Shown in pieces: positions 32,732-41,502 of a DNA stretch of 64,000 nt. The DNA lies in NCBI GenBank assembly GCA_029248405.1, contig JAQWJJ010000011.1, positions 160,119 to 224,118 of the forward strand, in the 5' to 3' direction. A program made the position numbers and the translations under genes. The number at the start of each line of letters is the position of its first letter. The stretch's first letter is position 1. The notes beneath the pieces are model-generated. The model ran no database searches, was not told the DNA's origin, and saw nothing but the letters and a program-made list of their open reading frames with translations. Source of the DNA: Flavobacteriaceae bacterium. GTDB lineage: Bacteria > Bacteroidota > Bacteroidia > Flavobacteriales > Flavobacteriaceae.

Positions 32732-33127
32732 TCAAAGGGTCAATAACCACGTCAGTTGGAGTTTTTTGAACGCTTTAATTTCTCTCCTTAAAAGGAGCAA
32801 GAAATCTTTGCTTTGGATCGGGCTTTTTTCAATGCGCTCGCAGGTGGCTAATAAAAGTCGTGTCAGGCGTCTGACACGTTTGGCATAGCGTCGCTTGTCT
32901 TCGGAATAAGTTTGCTCTTCTGCCTTGAGTATTTCTGGAGCCAAACAGACCGATTGCTGGATCATGTCTCCAGTAAAATAAATACCAGGGTGTTCTTGTC
33001 CGTTATTTTGCATCGCACACAAATCGTCTGCAAAAGTAAAGGAGGCGTGACGGGACAACTTAAGAATATCCAAGGCCTTATGGTATATAGGCGGATAACG
33101 CAATTGATTGGGGATTTGTGAAGTCAT
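32732..33127 (-). CDS. Conserved-looking helical protein of unknown function
   Basis: The protein has 131 residues from the ATG at 33127, chosen because it starts the well-composed stretch MTSQIPNQLRYPPIYHKAL. It is largely alpha-helical with a basic C-terminal half (RRYAKRVRRLTRLLLATCER) and an aromatic segment HPGIYFTGDMIQQSVCLAP. No domain is confidently recognised. It lies convergent to icmF (22 nt between stops) and divergent from the Lrp regulator. Conservation in flavobacteria is my impression, not checked. Confidence 0.6.
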   Translation of the reverse strand: MTSQIPNQLRYPPIYHKALDILKLSRHASFTFADDLCAMQNNGQEHPGIYFTGDMIQQSVCLAPEILKAEEQTYSEDKRRYAKRVRRLTRLLLATCERIEKSPIQSKDFLLLLRREIKAFKKLQLTWLLTL

Positions 33128-33263
33128 AGTCGGTTGTCCAGAATTATATTCTGATTGAATCAAATTTAATAAGATTCTCACAGTCGATAATTTCAATTTT
33201 AATCCATAAATCATATATTTATTTAAAATTTATATTATTTTAGTGATTTACCTTTAATATTTA

Positions 33264-33698
33264 ATGGATACACTGAATAAAAAGATTTTAAAACAGCTCC
33301 AAGCCAATGCGCGACTGTCTCATGTCGAGATTGGTCGGCAAGTGGGCATCAGCTCTCCAGCAGTTACAGAGCGGGTCAGAAAAATGGAGGATGCTGGAAT
33401 CATCAAAGGATACCGGGCTGAGGTTTCACCTTTTGACTGTGGTTATCAACTCAAGGCCATCATTACTCTTAGGGCTTTTATGGGCAAGTTAAAACCTTTT
33501 TTAGAGAAGGTAAAAACCTTTGATGAAGTCGTCAACTGTTACCGGATCACCGGTAATGAAAATATTGTTTTAGAAGTGGTCTTGGCGCATCAAAAGCACC
33601 TCGAACATTTCATTGATCAATTGATTGTCTATGGTGAGACCAAAACCCAGATAGTGCTGTCTAAGGTGGTGGACAATAATCCAATAAAACCTGTGTGA
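33264..33698 (+). CDS. Lrp/AsnC-family regulator
   Basis: The 144-residue protein has an N-terminal helix-turn-helix (LSHVEIGRQVGISSPAVTERV) with the recognition helix SPAVTERVRKME and the following IIKGYRAEVSP strand. A RAM effector domain includes the VNCYRITGNENIVLEV stretch. Members sense amino acids. Its stop overlaps the DUF1684 start (ATGA). The ligand and targets are unknown; proximity to icmF (branched-chain acyl-CoA) hints at leucine/valine catabolism. Confidence 0.9.
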   Translation: MDTLNKKILKQLQANARLSHVEIGRQVGISSPAVTERVRKMEDAGIIKGYRAEVSPFDCGYQLKAIITLRAFMGKLKPFLEKVKTFDEVVNCYRITGNENIVLEVVLAHQKHLEHFIDQLIVYGETKTQIVLSKVVDNNPIKPV

Positions 33699-34336
33699 TG
33701 AACTCGATAACTTTGTTTAGAAAATTTTTGATGGTGTGTTTTGTGGCGCTGATGCTTTTTCAAGTCAGCATGAGTTCTGCACAAAATCAGGACCGCATCA
33801 TTCAAGAAATCCAAGCTTATCAAACATCACTGAGCAATGAATTTAGTGATCCGGACAAAACGATTTTAAAGCCAGAGGACTTTGCAACATTTGAGGGTTT
33901 GTCATTTTATCCAATTGATTTGTCTTTGCGGGTTACCGCACGGATCGAACGCACACCAGAAGCGATTCCCTTTTTGATGCCTACCACGACTGATCGTTTG
34001 CCACAATATGTGATGTACGGCAGGTTGTTTTTCTCACTTTTTGGTCAAGAGCTGACACTGGCCGTTTATCAGAATACCCAGGGGCATGGCGATCCTGAAT
34101 ACGCCAACGACTTGTTCCTGCCATTTACAGATTGGACCTCAGGAGATGGGGCCTATGGCGGTGGAAGATATATTGATTTATTGATTCCTGATGGTGACTT
34201 TATCGTGCTTGATTTCAATCAATCCTACAATCCCTATTGCGCTTATAATGAGCGGTATTCTTGCCCCATACCCCCTCAAGAAAATGACTTACCTGTGCGC
34301 ATTGAGGCAGGCGTTAAGGCTTTTGATCATCACTAG
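33695..34336 (+). CDS. DUF1684 domain secreted protein
   Basis: The 213-residue protein has a signal peptide (FVALMLFQVSMSSAQ) and a DUF1684 domain. Its conserved sequence includes LPQYVMYGRLFF, LPFTDWTSGDGAYGGGRYID and the ending DFNQSYNPYCAYNERYSCPIPP, with two Cys near the C-terminus. Function is unknown. It is translationally coupled to the Lrp gene. Its stop overlaps that of the convergent crcB by 4 nt (CTAG). Confidence 0.87.
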   Translation: MMNSITLFRKFLMVCFVALMLFQVSMSSAQNQDRIIQEIQAYQTSLSNEFSDPDKTILKPEDFATFEGLSFYPIDLSLRVTARIERTPEAIPFLMPTTTDRLPQYVMYGRLFFSLFGQELTLAVYQNTQGHGDPEYANDLFLPFTDWTSGDGAYGGGRYIDLLIPDGDFIVLDFNQSYNPYCAYNERYSCPIPPQENDLPVRIEAGVKAFDHH

Positions 34337-34704
34337 AGGCCTTTGGACAATAACAGCCCCAACCACACAGCGATAATACCTATCAGAAGACTCCCCAAAC
34401 TATAGCCTAGAAATGGTCCATAAGCACCAGTTTTGAGCAGGTGGAGATTTTCGGAAGCCAAGGCAGAAAAGGTGGTAAATCCACCACAAAAACCTGTTGC
34501 CATCAGCAGTATCGTATTTGTTGAGAGGTTCTCGTTTTTTGCGGCAAAGCCTAAAACTAGTCCAATGAGAAAGCTGCCCAATACATTGACAACAAAAGTG
34601 CCCCAGGGTAAAGGCTGCCCAGAACTATTCAACCATGTCCCAATCCAATACCGCAAAGCGCTGCCCAGTCCGCCACCCAAAAACACCAACAAAAGTCCCT
34701 TCAT
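34333..34704 (-). CDS. crcB: Fluoride efflux channel CrcB/Fluc
   Basis: The 123-residue protein with four membrane helices matches CrcB/Fluc. It starts LLVFLGGGLGSALRYWIG and contains GTFVVNVLGSFLIG and the Na/fluoride-site GFCGGFTTFSALASE segment. The ATG at 34704 is preferred to one ten codons upstream. Such channels act as dual-topology dimers that export fluoride. No fluoride riboswitch was recognised in the leader. Confidence 0.93.
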   Translation of the reverse strand: MKGLLLVFLGGGLGSALRYWIGTWLNSSGQPLPWGTFVVNVLGSFLIGLVLGFAAKNENLSTNTILLMATGFCGGFTTFSALASENLHLLKTGAYGPFLGYSLGSLLIGIIAVWLGLLLSKGL

Positions 34705-34809
34705 TTTACAGAATTTATCAAAGCGAAGATACATATTTTGTCTCAGGCGATTTTGCGCTTTTAAACCAACAGAATTTCAGTATCTTTAAAATCCTAAAAA
34801 TTTGACATT

Positions 34810-36810
34810 ATGAAATTATTGATGCGTTGGACCCTGGCTTTGGGTGTCCTGACTATTTTATCCTGTAACAAGGACCAGCAAAAAGATTCAGAAGTTGCCT
34901 TTGACAGCGTCGTGGGTCAATTTGCCGATATTAAGGTGCTGCGTTACCAAATTCCTGGATTTGAGGACTTGACCCTCAAAGAACAAAAACTTGTCTACTA
35001 CCTTACTCAAGCTGGTTTGGAGGGGCGCGACATCATGTGGGCGCAAAATTACCGCCACAACCTTGTCATAAGAAAGGCTTTAGAGTCTGTATATCAGCAA
35101 TATCAGGGTGACCGCAACACAGAACGGTGGTTGGCTTTTGATACTTACCTTAAGCGCGTCTGGTTCTCAAACGGGATCCATCATCATTACAGTAACGCGA
35201 AGATCATGCCTGAATTTACTCAAGACTATTTGGTTCAGTTGCTCAAGGACACAGAAACCGAATTGAGTGGGGAGGCATTAGACGTTATATTTAATGATCT
35301 TGATGCCAAAAAAGTAGACCTCAGTAAAGATGCGGATATTGTCCTGAGCAGCGCCATCAATATGTATGGCCCAGAGGTCACCACTGCTGATGTAGAATCA
35401 TTTTATGGCCAGGTAGAGGTCGATGCCGATGAGCCAATTGAAATCGGACTCAACACCCGATTAGTCAAAGAAAATGGCGTGCTCACTGAGCAAGTCTACA
35501 AGAGCGGAGGGTTGTATGGAGATGCGATAGACCGAATCATTTTTTGGCTTGAAAAAGCCTACGGTGTTGCTGAAAACCAAAACCAGCAAAATGCCCTAAA
35601 GTTATTGATCACCTACTATCAAACTGGTGATTTGGTCACTTGGGACGAGTATTCAGTAGCATGGGTTAAGGCCACTGAGGGCAATATCGATTGGATCAAT
35701 GGATTCATCGAAGTATATAACGATCCCAAAGGCTATAAAGGATCTTTTGAAGCGATTGTCCAAATAAAGGATTTCGACATGTCTCAAAAAATGTCCGTTT
35801 TGTCTGATCAAGCACAATGGTTTGAGGACAATTCACCACTTATGGTCAGCCATAAGAAGAAGGAGGTAAAAGGCGTGTCATACAAAACTGTTATTGTCGC
35901 TGGAGAAGCTGGTGATGCCTCACCCAGCACGCCAATTGGCGTGAATTTGCCTAATAATAATTGGATCCGACAGGCCCATGGCAGTAAGTCGGTCTCTTTA
36001 GGGAATATCATTAATGCATACAACAATGCTGGTGGAAGTGGGCGCTTACAAGAATTTGCTCATGACCAAGAAGAGATTGTTTTAGAAGAGACTTATGGCC
36101 AATTGGCGGACAAATTGCACACCGCCTTGCATGAGGTAGTTGGGCATGCATCTGGCCAAATCAACCCTGGTGTGGGAACCCCAAAGGAAACCTTAAAAAG
36201 TTATAAGTCCACTATCGAAGAAGGACGAGCTGATTTGTTTGGCCTTTATTACCTGATGGATCCAAAGTTGCAAGAACTTGGCCTGGTGACCGATTGGGAG
36301 GCAACGGGCAAAGCCGCTTATGATGGCTATATCCGCAATGGTTTGCTGACACAATTGATCAGGCTAAATCTTGGTGATGATGTAGAAGAATCTCATATGC
36401 GTAATCGTCAATGGGTCAGTGCTTGGGTCTTCGAAAGAGGGGCTTCAGACGGTGTTATTGAGCGTGTTGAACGGGATGGAAAAACATTTTACGATGTAAA
36501 GGATTATCAGAAGTTGCGCAGTTTGTTTGGGGAGTTATTGCGCGAAACACAGCGCATTACCAGTGAAGGTGATTATCAAGCCGCAAAAGATTTAGTAGAG
36601 CATTATGGGGTCAAAGTTGACCAGGCCGTCCATGCTCAAGTGTTAGAGCGTAATAAGCAATTTAAGTCTGCGCCATACAGTGGATTCATTAATCCAATTC
36701 TTGTTCCGGAGTTTGACCAACAACAAGAAATCACAGGGTTTAGCATAAAGCAAATGGCAACATTCGAAGAGCAAATGCTTTACTACAGTGAGACTTACGG
36801 CAATTTGTAG
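34810..36810 (+). CDS. Dipeptidyl-peptidase III-like metallopeptidase (M49), lipoprotein
   Basis: This 666-residue predicted lipoprotein (signal peptide ending TILSCNKD) is a zinc peptidase. The M49 motif HEVVGH appears near residue 441 and the second-ligand motif EEGRAD near residue 470, the counterpart of EECRAE. The N-terminal helical domain and the catalytic domain fit the family length. It likely removes dipeptides from oligopeptides in the periplasm. The Cys to Gly change in EEGRAD and the membrane anchor distinguish it from cytosolic DPP III. Confidence 0.88.
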   Translation: MKLLMRWTLALGVLTILSCNKDQQKDSEVAFDSVVGQFADIKVLRYQIPGFEDLTLKEQKLVYYLTQAGLEGRDIMWAQNYRHNLVIRKALESVYQQYQGDRNTERWLAFDTYLKRVWFSNGIHHHYSNAKIMPEFTQDYLVQLLKDTETELSGEALDVIFNDLDAKKVDLSKDADIVLSSAINMYGPEVTTADVESFYGQVEVDADEPIEIGLNTRLVKENGVLTEQVYKSGGLYGDAIDRIIFWLEKAYGVAENQNQQNALKLLITYYQTGDLVTWDEYSVAWVKATEGNIDWINGFIEVYNDPKGYKGSFEAIVQIKDFDMSQKMSVLSDQAQWFEDNSPLMVSHKKKEVKGVSYKTVIVAGEAGDASPSTPIGVNLPNNNWIRQAHGSKSVSLGNIINAYNNAGGSGRLQEFAHDQEEIVLEETYGQLADKLHTALHEVVGHASGQINPGVGTPKETLKSYKSTIEEGRADLFGLYYLMDPKLQELGLVTDWEATGKAAYDGYIRNGLLTQLIRLNLGDDVEESHMRNRQWVSAWVFERGASDGVIERVERDGKTFYDVKDYQKLRSLFGELLRETQRITSEGDYQAAKDLVEHYGVKVDQAVHAQVLERNKQFKSAPYSGFINPILVPEFDQQQEITGFSIKQMATFEEQMLYYSETYGNL

Positions 36811-36815
36811 TAGTG

Positions 36816-36842
36816 AAAAACCGGGTCCGCCCGGTTTTTTTT
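36816..36842 (+). terminator. Bidirectional terminator between the M49 peptidase and the 62-residue gene
   Basis: AAACCGGG (36818-36825) pairs with CCCGGTTT (36830-36837) around TCCG. T-runs follow on the plus strand and a shorter one on the minus strand, serving both convergent genes. Confidence 0.92.
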
Positions 36843-37029
36843 ATTGTTTCAGCCAGAGTTTTGCGACAATCAATAGCATGACAAAAACAATAAATCCGAT
36901 CAAAACATAGCGCTTACCTTTAAAGTGCTTTTGATGAATTTCTTTGTCTTTTTTGTAGCTCAGGCGGATCAACACCACGAAAATGATGGCAAATATTAAT
37001 CCAAATATAAGTTGACCAGTACTGAACAT
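36841..37029 (-). CDS. Small two-helix membrane protein
   Basis: The 62-residue protein has two transmembrane helices (LIFGLIFAIIFVVLI and VLIGFIVFVMLLIVAKLWL) joined by a basic loop, RLSYKKDKEIHQKHFKGKR. The composition is convincing for a real gene and similar small proteins occur in flavobacteria, but no function is known. A GCCCC/GGGGC hairpin lies in its upstream region. Confidence 0.7.
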   Translation of the reverse strand: MFSTGQLIFGLIFAIIFVVLIRLSYKKDKEIHQKHFKGKRYVLIGFIVFVMLLIVAKLWLKQ

Positions 37030-37045
37030 AATTTTGTCGCTAAAT

Positions 37046-37069
37046 GCCCCTTTTGTTGGGGCTGTTTTT
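37046..37069 (+). repeat. Hairpin with T-run, orphan terminator-like element
   Basis: GCCCC (37046-37050) and GGGGC (37058-37062) form a stem followed by TGTTTTT on the plus strand, although no plus-strand gene precedes it. It lies upstream of the 62-residue minus-strand gene. Confidence 0.45.
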
Positions 37070-37174
37070 CTGCTGAAATTTTTACCTTAGAGGTAATAAC
37101 GCAACAAAAGTATGAAATCTATTCAAGACCCTAACTTTGGGGTCGACTAATTTGAGATAAGAAGAATAAAGCTT

Positions 37175-37561
37175 ATGAAGAACAAGATAAAAGCCGTCAG
37201 TGATTTCCATAATGCCTTTGGGTTGGACCAAGAATCAAGTCCAAAAGCCGACCTGGGCGCTGCAAAGCATCGTCTTAGATTTGACTTGATGCGTGAAGAA
37301 AATGAGGAGTATTTGGAGGCAGCAAACAACGGAGATTTGGTTGAAATTGCTGATGCCTTGGGGGATATGTTGTATATTTTATGTGGCACCATCATTGAGC
37401 ATGGTCTTCAAGACAAAATTGAAGCTGTTTTTGAAGAAATCCAACGCAGTAATATGAGTAAATTGGGACAGGATGGCAAGCCAATTTATAGGGAAGACGG
37501 TAAAGTGCTGAAAGGTCCGAATTATTTCAAGCCAGACATAGCGTCGATTCTAGAAGTTTAG
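37175..37561 (+). CDS. MazG-like nucleotide pyrophosphohydrolase domain protein
   Basis: The 128-residue protein matches the all-alpha NTP-pyrophosphatase superfamily, with the acidic metal-binding motif REENEEYLEAANNGDLVEI, then ADALGDMLYILCG (E-x-x-E ... E-x-x-D arrangement). A C-terminal substrate-cap region includes RSNMSKLGQDGKPI. It probably hydrolyses nucleoside triphosphates to monophosphates, as a house-cleaning enzyme or a dUTPase-like one. Substrate unproven. A near-palindrome, TTACC/GGTAA, lies at 37082-37096 upstream. Confidence 0.82.
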   Translation: MKNKIKAVSDFHNAFGLDQESSPKADLGAAKHRLRFDLMREENEEYLEAANNGDLVEIADALGDMLYILCGTIIEHGLQDKIEAVFEEIQRSNMSKLGQDGKPIYREDGKVLKGPNYFKPDIASILEV

Positions 37562-37562
37562 A

Positions 37563-38642
37563 TTAAAGGACTTGGTGTCGCCAGCCAAACTCATCGTCAC
37601 TCCTGTTGTATTGAATGTCTTGTAGCAATTCCTTAAATAGGTGGGCATAGCTGTCGTCTTGATCTTCAATATTGTAGAAGTTCTCTTGATAACTAAAGCC
37701 GCTGATGGCGCTTACTGTAGCAGCGGTTCCTGACCCGAAAATTTCTTTGACATCACCAGATTGGTGGGCCGCGATGAGTTCGGTGACAGAAAATTTACGT
37801 ATCGAAACATCGATGCCTTGAGCATGGGCTAGGTCGATGATGCTCTTGCGGGTCACTCCATCAAGAATTCTATCGCTTGTCGGCGCGGTGATGAGTGTGT
37901 CTTGAATTCTGAAAAACACATTCATGGTTCCGGCTTCTTCTAAAAACTCATGGTTTTGGGCATCTGTCCAAATCACTTGATGAAAACCTTTGGCTCTGGC
38001 GAGGTTTGTTGGATAGAATTGTGCCGCATAATTGCCTGCAGCTTTGGCATAGCCCACACCACCATCAGCAGCACGACTATATTTTTCGGCGATGAGTACT
38101 TTGAGTTTCTCGCTGTAATATGCCGTGACTGGAGACATAATGACCATGAATTTATAAGCAGTTGCTGCCGCTGCAGAAACTCCTGTTTCACTTGCAAACA
38201 CAAAAGGTCTGATGTACATGGCGTGCCCTTGGCCTTGATGCACCCAACCCTGGTCTAGGTGCAGGAGTTTTTCGATGGCTTCAAAAAACAAATCTTTTGG
38301 AAAATGTGGTATGGCAAGTCTTTCTGAGGATTGATTAATTCTCTTAAAGTTTTCTTCTGGTCGGAACAAGAAAATGGATCCGTCAGCATCTTTAAACGCT
38401 TTCATTCCTTCAAAAACGGCTTGTCCGTAATGCAAGACCTTGGTGCCTGGGTAAATGGTCAACGGCCCGTAAGGTTTTATGGTAGGATTGGTCCAAACTC
38501 CGTTCTCATAATCACATTCAAACATATGGTCGGTAAAAATCTTACCAAAGGTCAATTGGTTGAAATCAACTTCGTTAATGCGGCTATGTGCAGTGGGTTG
38601 GATATCAATCACGTATTGATTGGAATTTAGAAACGTTAACAT
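37563..38642 (-). CDS. ilvE: Branched-chain amino acid aminotransferase
   Basis: This PLP enzyme interconverts leucine, isoleucine and valine with their 2-oxo acids. The 359-residue length fits the long BCAT form of Bacteroidota. The cofactor Lys is in GVGYAKAAGNYAAQ, and EEAGTMNVFF, ILDGVTRKS and EIFGSGTAATV are diagnostic segments. The N-terminus has GKIFTDHMF and FEGMKAF motifs. Standalone on the minus strand, its start diverges from a DUF4920 lipoprotein gene. Confidence 0.95.
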   Translation of the reverse strand: MLTFLNSNQYVIDIQPTAHSRINEVDFNQLTFGKIFTDHMFECDYENGVWTNPTIKPYGPLTIYPGTKVLHYGQAVFEGMKAFKDADGSIFLFRPEENFKRINQSSERLAIPHFPKDLFFEAIEKLLHLDQGWVHQGQGHAMYIRPFVFASETGVSAAAATAYKFMVIMSPVTAYYSEKLKVLIAEKYSRAADGGVGYAKAAGNYAAQFYPTNLARAKGFHQVIWTDAQNHEFLEEAGTMNVFFRIQDTLITAPTSDRILDGVTRKSIIDLAHAQGIDVSIRKFSVTELIAAHQSGDVKEIFGSGTAATVSAISGFSYQENFYNIEDQDDSYAHLFKELLQDIQYNRSDDEFGWRHQVL

Positions 38643-38725
38643 TTATAATTTGTGCAAAATTAGTCAAAAAAACAGCCAAAAAGGGTCTAAAATTTCATAA
38701 AATTGTACTCCAAACAAATCGAATA

Positions 38726-39244
38726 ATGATGAAAAATTTATGGTACATCAGCTTGGCTCTAGCTGTTTTTTTGAGCTGCAAGAATACAACTGATACACAA
38801 GAATCTGTAGAAGATCAAACGGTGACTCAAACAACACCCGGCTATGAATCTTATGGTGAGGTCATTTCTGCTGAGGGGGCATTGAACAGTGAAGAAATGG
38901 CAGCGCTATATGCAACACTAAAACCAGGAGATACGGTAGACACGAAGTTTTCTGGAGCGGTCAATAGCGTTTGTCAAATGAAGGGCTGTTGGATGCGTCT
39001 GGCCTTGGGCGATGACGAGTCTTTTGTTAAATTTAAGGACTATGGCTTTTTTGTGCCAAAAGATCTTTCAGAAACAGATGCTATTGTGGCGGGTAGAGCC
39101 TATGTTGCTCTGACCACAGTAGAGGAGCTCAAGCATTTTGCTGAGGACGCCGGAAAGGAACAAAGTGAAATTGAGGCCATCACTGAGCCAGAATTGAGTT
39201 ATTCATTTATGGCCCATGGCGTGCTCGTGCCAGAATCTAAATAA
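38726..39244 (+). CDS. DUF4920 lipoprotein
   Basis: The 172-residue lipoprotein has a signal peptide ending in LAVFLSCKN and an acidic linker, then a DUF4920 domain with GYESYGEVISAEGAL, a conserved VCQMKGCWMRLAL motif (two Cys, one in KGCW) and FKDYGFFVPKDL. The Cys pair suggests metal or redox chemistry. Function unknown. The start at 38726 (MM) places the signal peptide correctly. Confidence 0.85.
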   Translation: MMKNLWYISLALAVFLSCKNTTDTQESVEDQTVTQTTPGYESYGEVISAEGALNSEEMAALYATLKPGDTVDTKFSGAVNSVCQMKGCWMRLALGDDESFVKFKDYGFFVPKDLSETDAIVAGRAYVALTTVEELKHFAEDAGKEQSEIEAITEPELSYSFMAHGVLVPESK

Positions 39245-39259
39245 GAGTGCCCCTCTCAA

Positions 39260-39934
39260 GTGTTTAAAGAAGCCATTACAACCTCAGACGGTTCGACTAC
39301 CTTTTATGTGAAGGACCGAGATGAAACCTATCATTCGCGGCATGGTGCTATTGCTGAAGCGCGTCATGTTTTTTTAAAAAATGGACTTGACTTTTGGCTT
39401 GAATCACAGGGCAAGAAGGAGCTCAAGATATTAGAGATGGGTTTTGGTACGGGACTCAATTGTTTATTGACTCAATTGGCCATAAAATCCGGTCAGCCCA
39501 AAATTCAGTACCACGCCTTAGAGGCGTTTCCTCTTGACCACCAAGACATCGCGCAGCTTAATTTCACTGAGGTCCTCGCGGTTGATCTAGAGCTTTTAAT
39601 GAGTCTTCATGACGCCCCTTGGGAGAAGCTTGTCACGATAACAGATGATTTTGCCGTCAAAAAGCAAAAAATGAAGGTCGAAGATTTTGACCAAAAAAAT
39701 CATTTCGACCTGATTTATTACGATGCTTTTGGTGCTCGTGTGCAACCTGAATTATGGACAGAAGAGATTTTTAAGACCATGTATGAAGCCCTTAATTCTC
39801 AAGGTGTTCTGGTGACTTATTCGGCCAAAGGAAGTGTGCGTAGAGCTCTGCAGAGTGTAGGATTCGACGTCAGTCGACTATCGGGCCCCCCTGGCAAACG
39901 AGAAATGTTGCGGGCTTGTAAGGGTGTATTTTGA
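39260..39934 (+). CDS. mnmD: MnmC-type tRNA methyltransferase (MnmD)
   Basis: The 224-residue SAM-dependent methyltransferase corresponds to the methyltransferase half of MnmC, which completes the mnm5(s2)U34 modification of tRNA. It shows HSRHGAIAEARHVFL near the start, motif I LEMGFGTGLNCLL, the catalytic-region YYDAFGARVQPELW, and the C-terminal SGPPGKREMLRA. The GTG start lies 15 nt after the DUF4920 stop. The FAD-dependent oxidoreductase half is absent, as in Bacteroidota generally. Confidence 0.9.
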   Translation: MFKEAITTSDGSTTFYVKDRDETYHSRHGAIAEARHVFLKNGLDFWLESQGKKELKILEMGFGTGLNCLLTQLAIKSGQPKIQYHALEAFPLDHQDIAQLNFTEVLAVDLELLMSLHDAPWEKLVTITDDFAVKKQKMKVEDFDQKNHFDLIYYDAFGARVQPELWTEEIFKTMYEALNSQGVLVTYSAKGSVRRALQSVGFDVSRLSGPPGKREMLRACKGVF

Positions 39935-39986
39935 TCTTTCGCCTGCATTGCTATTTGGCGAAAATGACTTAAAAAAAGGAAATGAT

Positions 39987-40898
39987 ATGACGGTTTTAAT
40001 TGTCGGAGCAACCGGCCTGATCGGAAAACAATTGGTCAATGAGTGCCTTTCCAAAGGGTGGCAGGTTCATTTCTTGACCACACGTAGGGATCAAATCAAT
40101 CAATTGCATGGGGCAAAGGGCTTTTTCTGGAGCATCGATAAGGCACTGATTGATGAGGCGTGCTTTGAAGGGGTTTCGGTCATTGTTAATTTGGCCGGAA
40201 CAGCGGTATCGCTGCCGTGGAAAAAGAGTACTAAACGCAAGATATTGGACAGCCGAGTCAATGGCGCGGGCTTGATCTATGAGGCGCTAAGTTCCATAAA
40301 ACACCATCAGGTCACACGCTACATTGGCGCGAGTGGTATCAGTGGGTATTCATCAGATTTAGAACGGTGGTATGACGAAACCTATGCTGCAGATGCCCCA
40401 ACCTTCCTTGGTGATGTCGTGCGGCAATGGGAAGCAGCAGCGCAGAGATTTGAATCCCTTGAGATTGATGTGGCGGTCGTGCGGACTGGTTTGGTGTTGG
40501 CCAACAACGGTGGTGTCTTGACGCAAATCACACAGCCCATAAAGATGGGGCTAGGGGCTGTTTTGGGGCATGGCAAACAGTGGCAGTCCTGGATCCACAT
40601 CAATGACATTGTCGGCATTTATACATACCTCATGACGGCTCAAGGCAGGGGAGTTTATAATGGTGTAGCGCCAAACCCAGTAACGCATGACACCATGACT
40701 CATGCCATTGCCGTCCAATGTCGTCGAAAAATTATTTTGCCCAAGGCGCCGGGTTGTGTGCTTAAGGTTATTTTGGGTGAGCGTTCGGCTTTGGTTTTAG
40801 AAAGTCAGTGTGTTGCTCCGCAGCGTCTTTTAAACGATAAATTCAAATTTGCCTTCTCAACATTGGATGAGGCTCTAGAAGATTTATTGCCACAATGA
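39987..40898 (+). CDS. TIGR01777-family oxidoreductase (YfcH/SDR39U1-like)
   Basis: The 303-residue NAD(P)-binding extended SDR-like protein has the dinucleotide motif VGATGLIGKQL, the NLAGTAVSLPW segment, the family motif YIGASGISGYS and the RTGLVLANNGGVL strand. A C-terminal DUF1731-like region includes GERSALVLESQ. The ATG at 39987 is chosen; upstream codons overlap mnmD. Function is undetermined; relatives are linked to cell division (SulA annotation is a misnomer). Confidence 0.88.
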   Translation: MTVLIVGATGLIGKQLVNECLSKGWQVHFLTTRRDQINQLHGAKGFFWSIDKALIDEACFEGVSVIVNLAGTAVSLPWKKSTKRKILDSRVNGAGLIYEALSSIKHHQVTRYIGASGISGYSSDLERWYDETYAADAPTFLGDVVRQWEAAAQRFESLEIDVAVVRTGLVLANNGGVLTQITQPIKMGLGAVLGHGKQWQSWIHINDIVGIYTYLMTAQGRGVYNGVAPNPVTHDTMTHAIAVQCRRKIILPKAPGCVLKVILGERSALVLESQCVAPQRLLNDKFKFAFSTLDEALEDLLPQ

Positions 40899-40967
40899 CA
40901 TTTTGACACAACACCAGTTATGGCAACACTTTTGTAACACTCAGAATCAATTTAAGCATCATCTGTA

Positions 40968-41501
40968 ATGAGCAAGAAAAAGACAAATCAGACCGATACA
41001 GAACAGGAGAGTCCTGAAGTAACGCAACCTCAAGAATCTCAGGCGGCGCAGGTCAAGGCAGCACCTAGTCACGAAGAACTTTTAGAGCAAGAAAAGGATC
41101 GTTATCTGCGCTTGTTCGCTGAATTTGAAAATTACAAGAGACGCACCAGTAAGGAGCGTATCGAATTATTCAAGACGGCAAGTCAAGATGTGATGGTCGC
41201 GATGCTGCCTATATTAGACGACTTTGATAGAGCCTTAAAGGAGCTTGAAAAAAGTGATATGGCCGTCTTTGAAGGCGTGACATTGATCAACAACAAACTC
41301 AATGAGACTCTAAAACAAAAGGGCTTGAGCGCGTCTGAAACGAAAGCTGGAGAAGAGTTTAATGCGGACATACATGAGGCCATCACCCAAATTCCTGCTC
41401 CATCAGAGGACCTTAAGGGAAAAATAATAGAGGTGATCGAAAAGGGCTATACCTTAGGCGATAAAATCATACGCTACCCAAAGGTAGTCATAGGACAATA
41501 A
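40968..41501 (+). CDS. grpE: Nucleotide exchange factor GrpE
   Basis: GrpE releases ADP from DnaK. The 177-residue protein has an unstructured Gln/Glu-rich start, a long coiled-coil helix (EKDRYLRLFAEFENYKRRT) and a C-terminal beta domain (ADIHEAITQIPAPSEDLKG to GYTLGDKIIRYPKVVIG). It is followed 1 nt later by dnaJ, so the co-chaperones are made together. Confidence 0.95.
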   Translation: MSKKKTNQTDTEQESPEVTQPQESQAAQVKAAPSHEELLEQEKDRYLRLFAEFENYKRRTSKERIELFKTASQDVMVAMLPILDDFDRALKELEKSDMAVFEGVTLINNKLNETLKQKGLSASETKAGEEFNADIHEAITQIPAPSEDLKGKIIEVIEKGYTLGDKIIRYPKVVIGQ

Positions 41502-41502
41502 G

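Noticed and set aside
34705..34809. Fluoride riboswitch upstream of crcB
   Set aside because: The leader shows no GGNGAUGG-like pseudoknot pattern.
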